From a virus, in IMG/VR virus record IMGVR_UViG_3300046652_000008, positions 1-64,000 of that record: a stretch of DNA of 64,000 nt; one strand, written 5' to 3'. This document shows, piece by piece, positions 63,548 to 64,000 of this stretch (position 1 is its first letter; each line of letters starts with the position of its first letter). The translations under genes and the position numbers were made by a program. The notes beneath the pieces are model-generated. The model searched no databases and had not been told where the DNA came from. It was given only the letters and a program-made list of their open reading frames with translations.

Positions 63548-64000
63548 TTACACAAATGCCGCGTATGGTATAAATCCAGCCGATTGGCCGCTTGAACTTT
63601 CGCAGGCGCGTGGCCTTGTCTTAGACGACAATGGAAAAGTTATTTCTCGCGGATTTGGCAAGTTCTGGGAGCTAACCCCATCTACTGTCCAGAAGATAGA
63701 AGAAAACAAAGAGAAGGCGTATACCATCAGCGAAAAAATGGATGGAGTGCTCATCTGCGTATTCGGTTATCGCGGAGAGATTATCGTCCATACTCGCGGA
63801 TCTTGGGGTAACGAGTTTATTGACGAGGCCATAACCCTCTTTGAAGACAAGTACCCGGAGTATTGGCATAATCTATTAGACGACCCCCATGAGTATAATG
63901 AAGATGGACATGGATATGGTATAGACTATGGACGCACCGACTGCTTTGAGCTAATCTCGCCAGTCAGCCGGATTGTCGTAGACTACATAGGGAGGCGTGG
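63432..64000 (+). CDS. ATP-dependent RNA ligase, N-terminal part, cut by the window edge
   Basis: 189 codons visible from the ATG at 63432 (AAGGAGAATACG site). NYTNAAYGINPADWPLELSQ, ARGLVLDDNGKVISRGFGKF, YTISEKMDGVLICVF with KxDG (motif I, nucleotidyl lysine) and HTRGSWGNEF, CFELISPVSRIVVDY (motifs III/IIIa). This is the T4 Rnl1-like type of RNA ligase. The first 116 nt lie in another frame of the helicase gene. It probably re-joins cleaved tRNA anticodons with the kinase at 50349. Confidence 0.85.
   Translation, partial: MALPRDQRLTPLRETLQELIGQKLVKANRHPRLPLTLYNYTNAAYGINPADWPLELSQARGLVLDDNGKVISRGFGKFWELTPSTVQKIEENKEKAYTISEKMDGVLICVFGYRGEIIVHTRGSWGNEFIDEAITLFEDKYPEYWHNLLDDPHEYNEDGHGYGIDYGRTDCFELISPVSRIVVDYIGRR

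Overview
The window is a piece of a large, lytic-type, dsDNA tailed-phage genome. Direct markers are a portal protein, a large terminase, tail-fibre and beta-helix proteins, a tRNA island, and a replication/recombination module with primase, DnaB-type helicase, SF2 helicase, ERF annealase, PD-(D/E)XK nuclease, SSB and dUTPase. I see no integrase, repressor or bacterial housekeeping operon. The host is uncertain. The secreted-protein repertoire at 0.3-11 kb (Sec signal peptides ending A-Q, YVTN-type propeller, DUF4082, He_PIG/Ig-like and cohesin-like domains) resembles that of soil Acidobacteriota such as Solibacter/Bryobacter; this is an inference from domain style only.

Layout. Positions 1-38.37 kb are transcribed leftward (minus strand). 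Reading in that direction from 38.4 kb: an RlmN-like radical SAM gene; a GC-richer block of small coiled-coil and membrane genes (37.3-35.2 kb); many small accessory genes, including a single-module Clp-type AAA+ ATPase, a DUF3310 protein, an HExxH metallopeptidase-like protein, a release-factor-like protein, a DUF4326 protein and a C39-like cysteine peptidase; a tRNA island (27-24.9 kb) with an HNH endonuclease; a roughly 600-bp non-coding, hairpin-rich stretch (24.0-23.4 kb); dUTPase and SSB; the packaging genes (terL, portal); glycosyltransferase and peptide deformylase; and finally a tightly coupled run of exported and fibre proteins. Positions 38.37-40.13 kb are a gene-poor divergent control region. 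From 40.13 kb to the right end almost everything is on the plus strand: small early-type proteins, a MoxR/CobS-like AAA+ ATPase with a partner protein, micro membrane proteins, a radical SAM protein, a kinase-like P-loop protein, ParB-like, deaminase-like, ERF, nuclease, helicases, primase and an RNA ligase cut by the window edge.

How the parts fit. The plus arm supplies genome replication and recombination, the minus arm supplies nucleotide metabolism, packaging and virion or cell-surface functions. A translation/RNA theme runs through both arms: peptide deformylase, tRNAs for Trp, His, Tyr and Asn, an ArfB/RF-like protein with GGG in place of GGQ, an RlmN-like enzyme, a polynucleotide-kinase-like protein and an RNA ligase. 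Genes are packed with ATGA or TAATG overlaps, and several 17-58 residue ORFs are translationally coupled in the same way.

The most unusual observations are: (i) a solitary sequence in the ssb leader that looks like a type I-C CRISPR repeat, a candidate RNA anti-CRISPR; (ii) a 20-bp closing stem with three inner hairpins in front of an 81-aa gene on the plus strand; (iii) the hairpin-rich stretch beside the tRNA island, possibly a large ornate phage RNA; (iv) seven signal-peptide-bearing proteins encoded as a coupled operon within the virion-gene arm. All functional statements come from motif reading; no database search was run.
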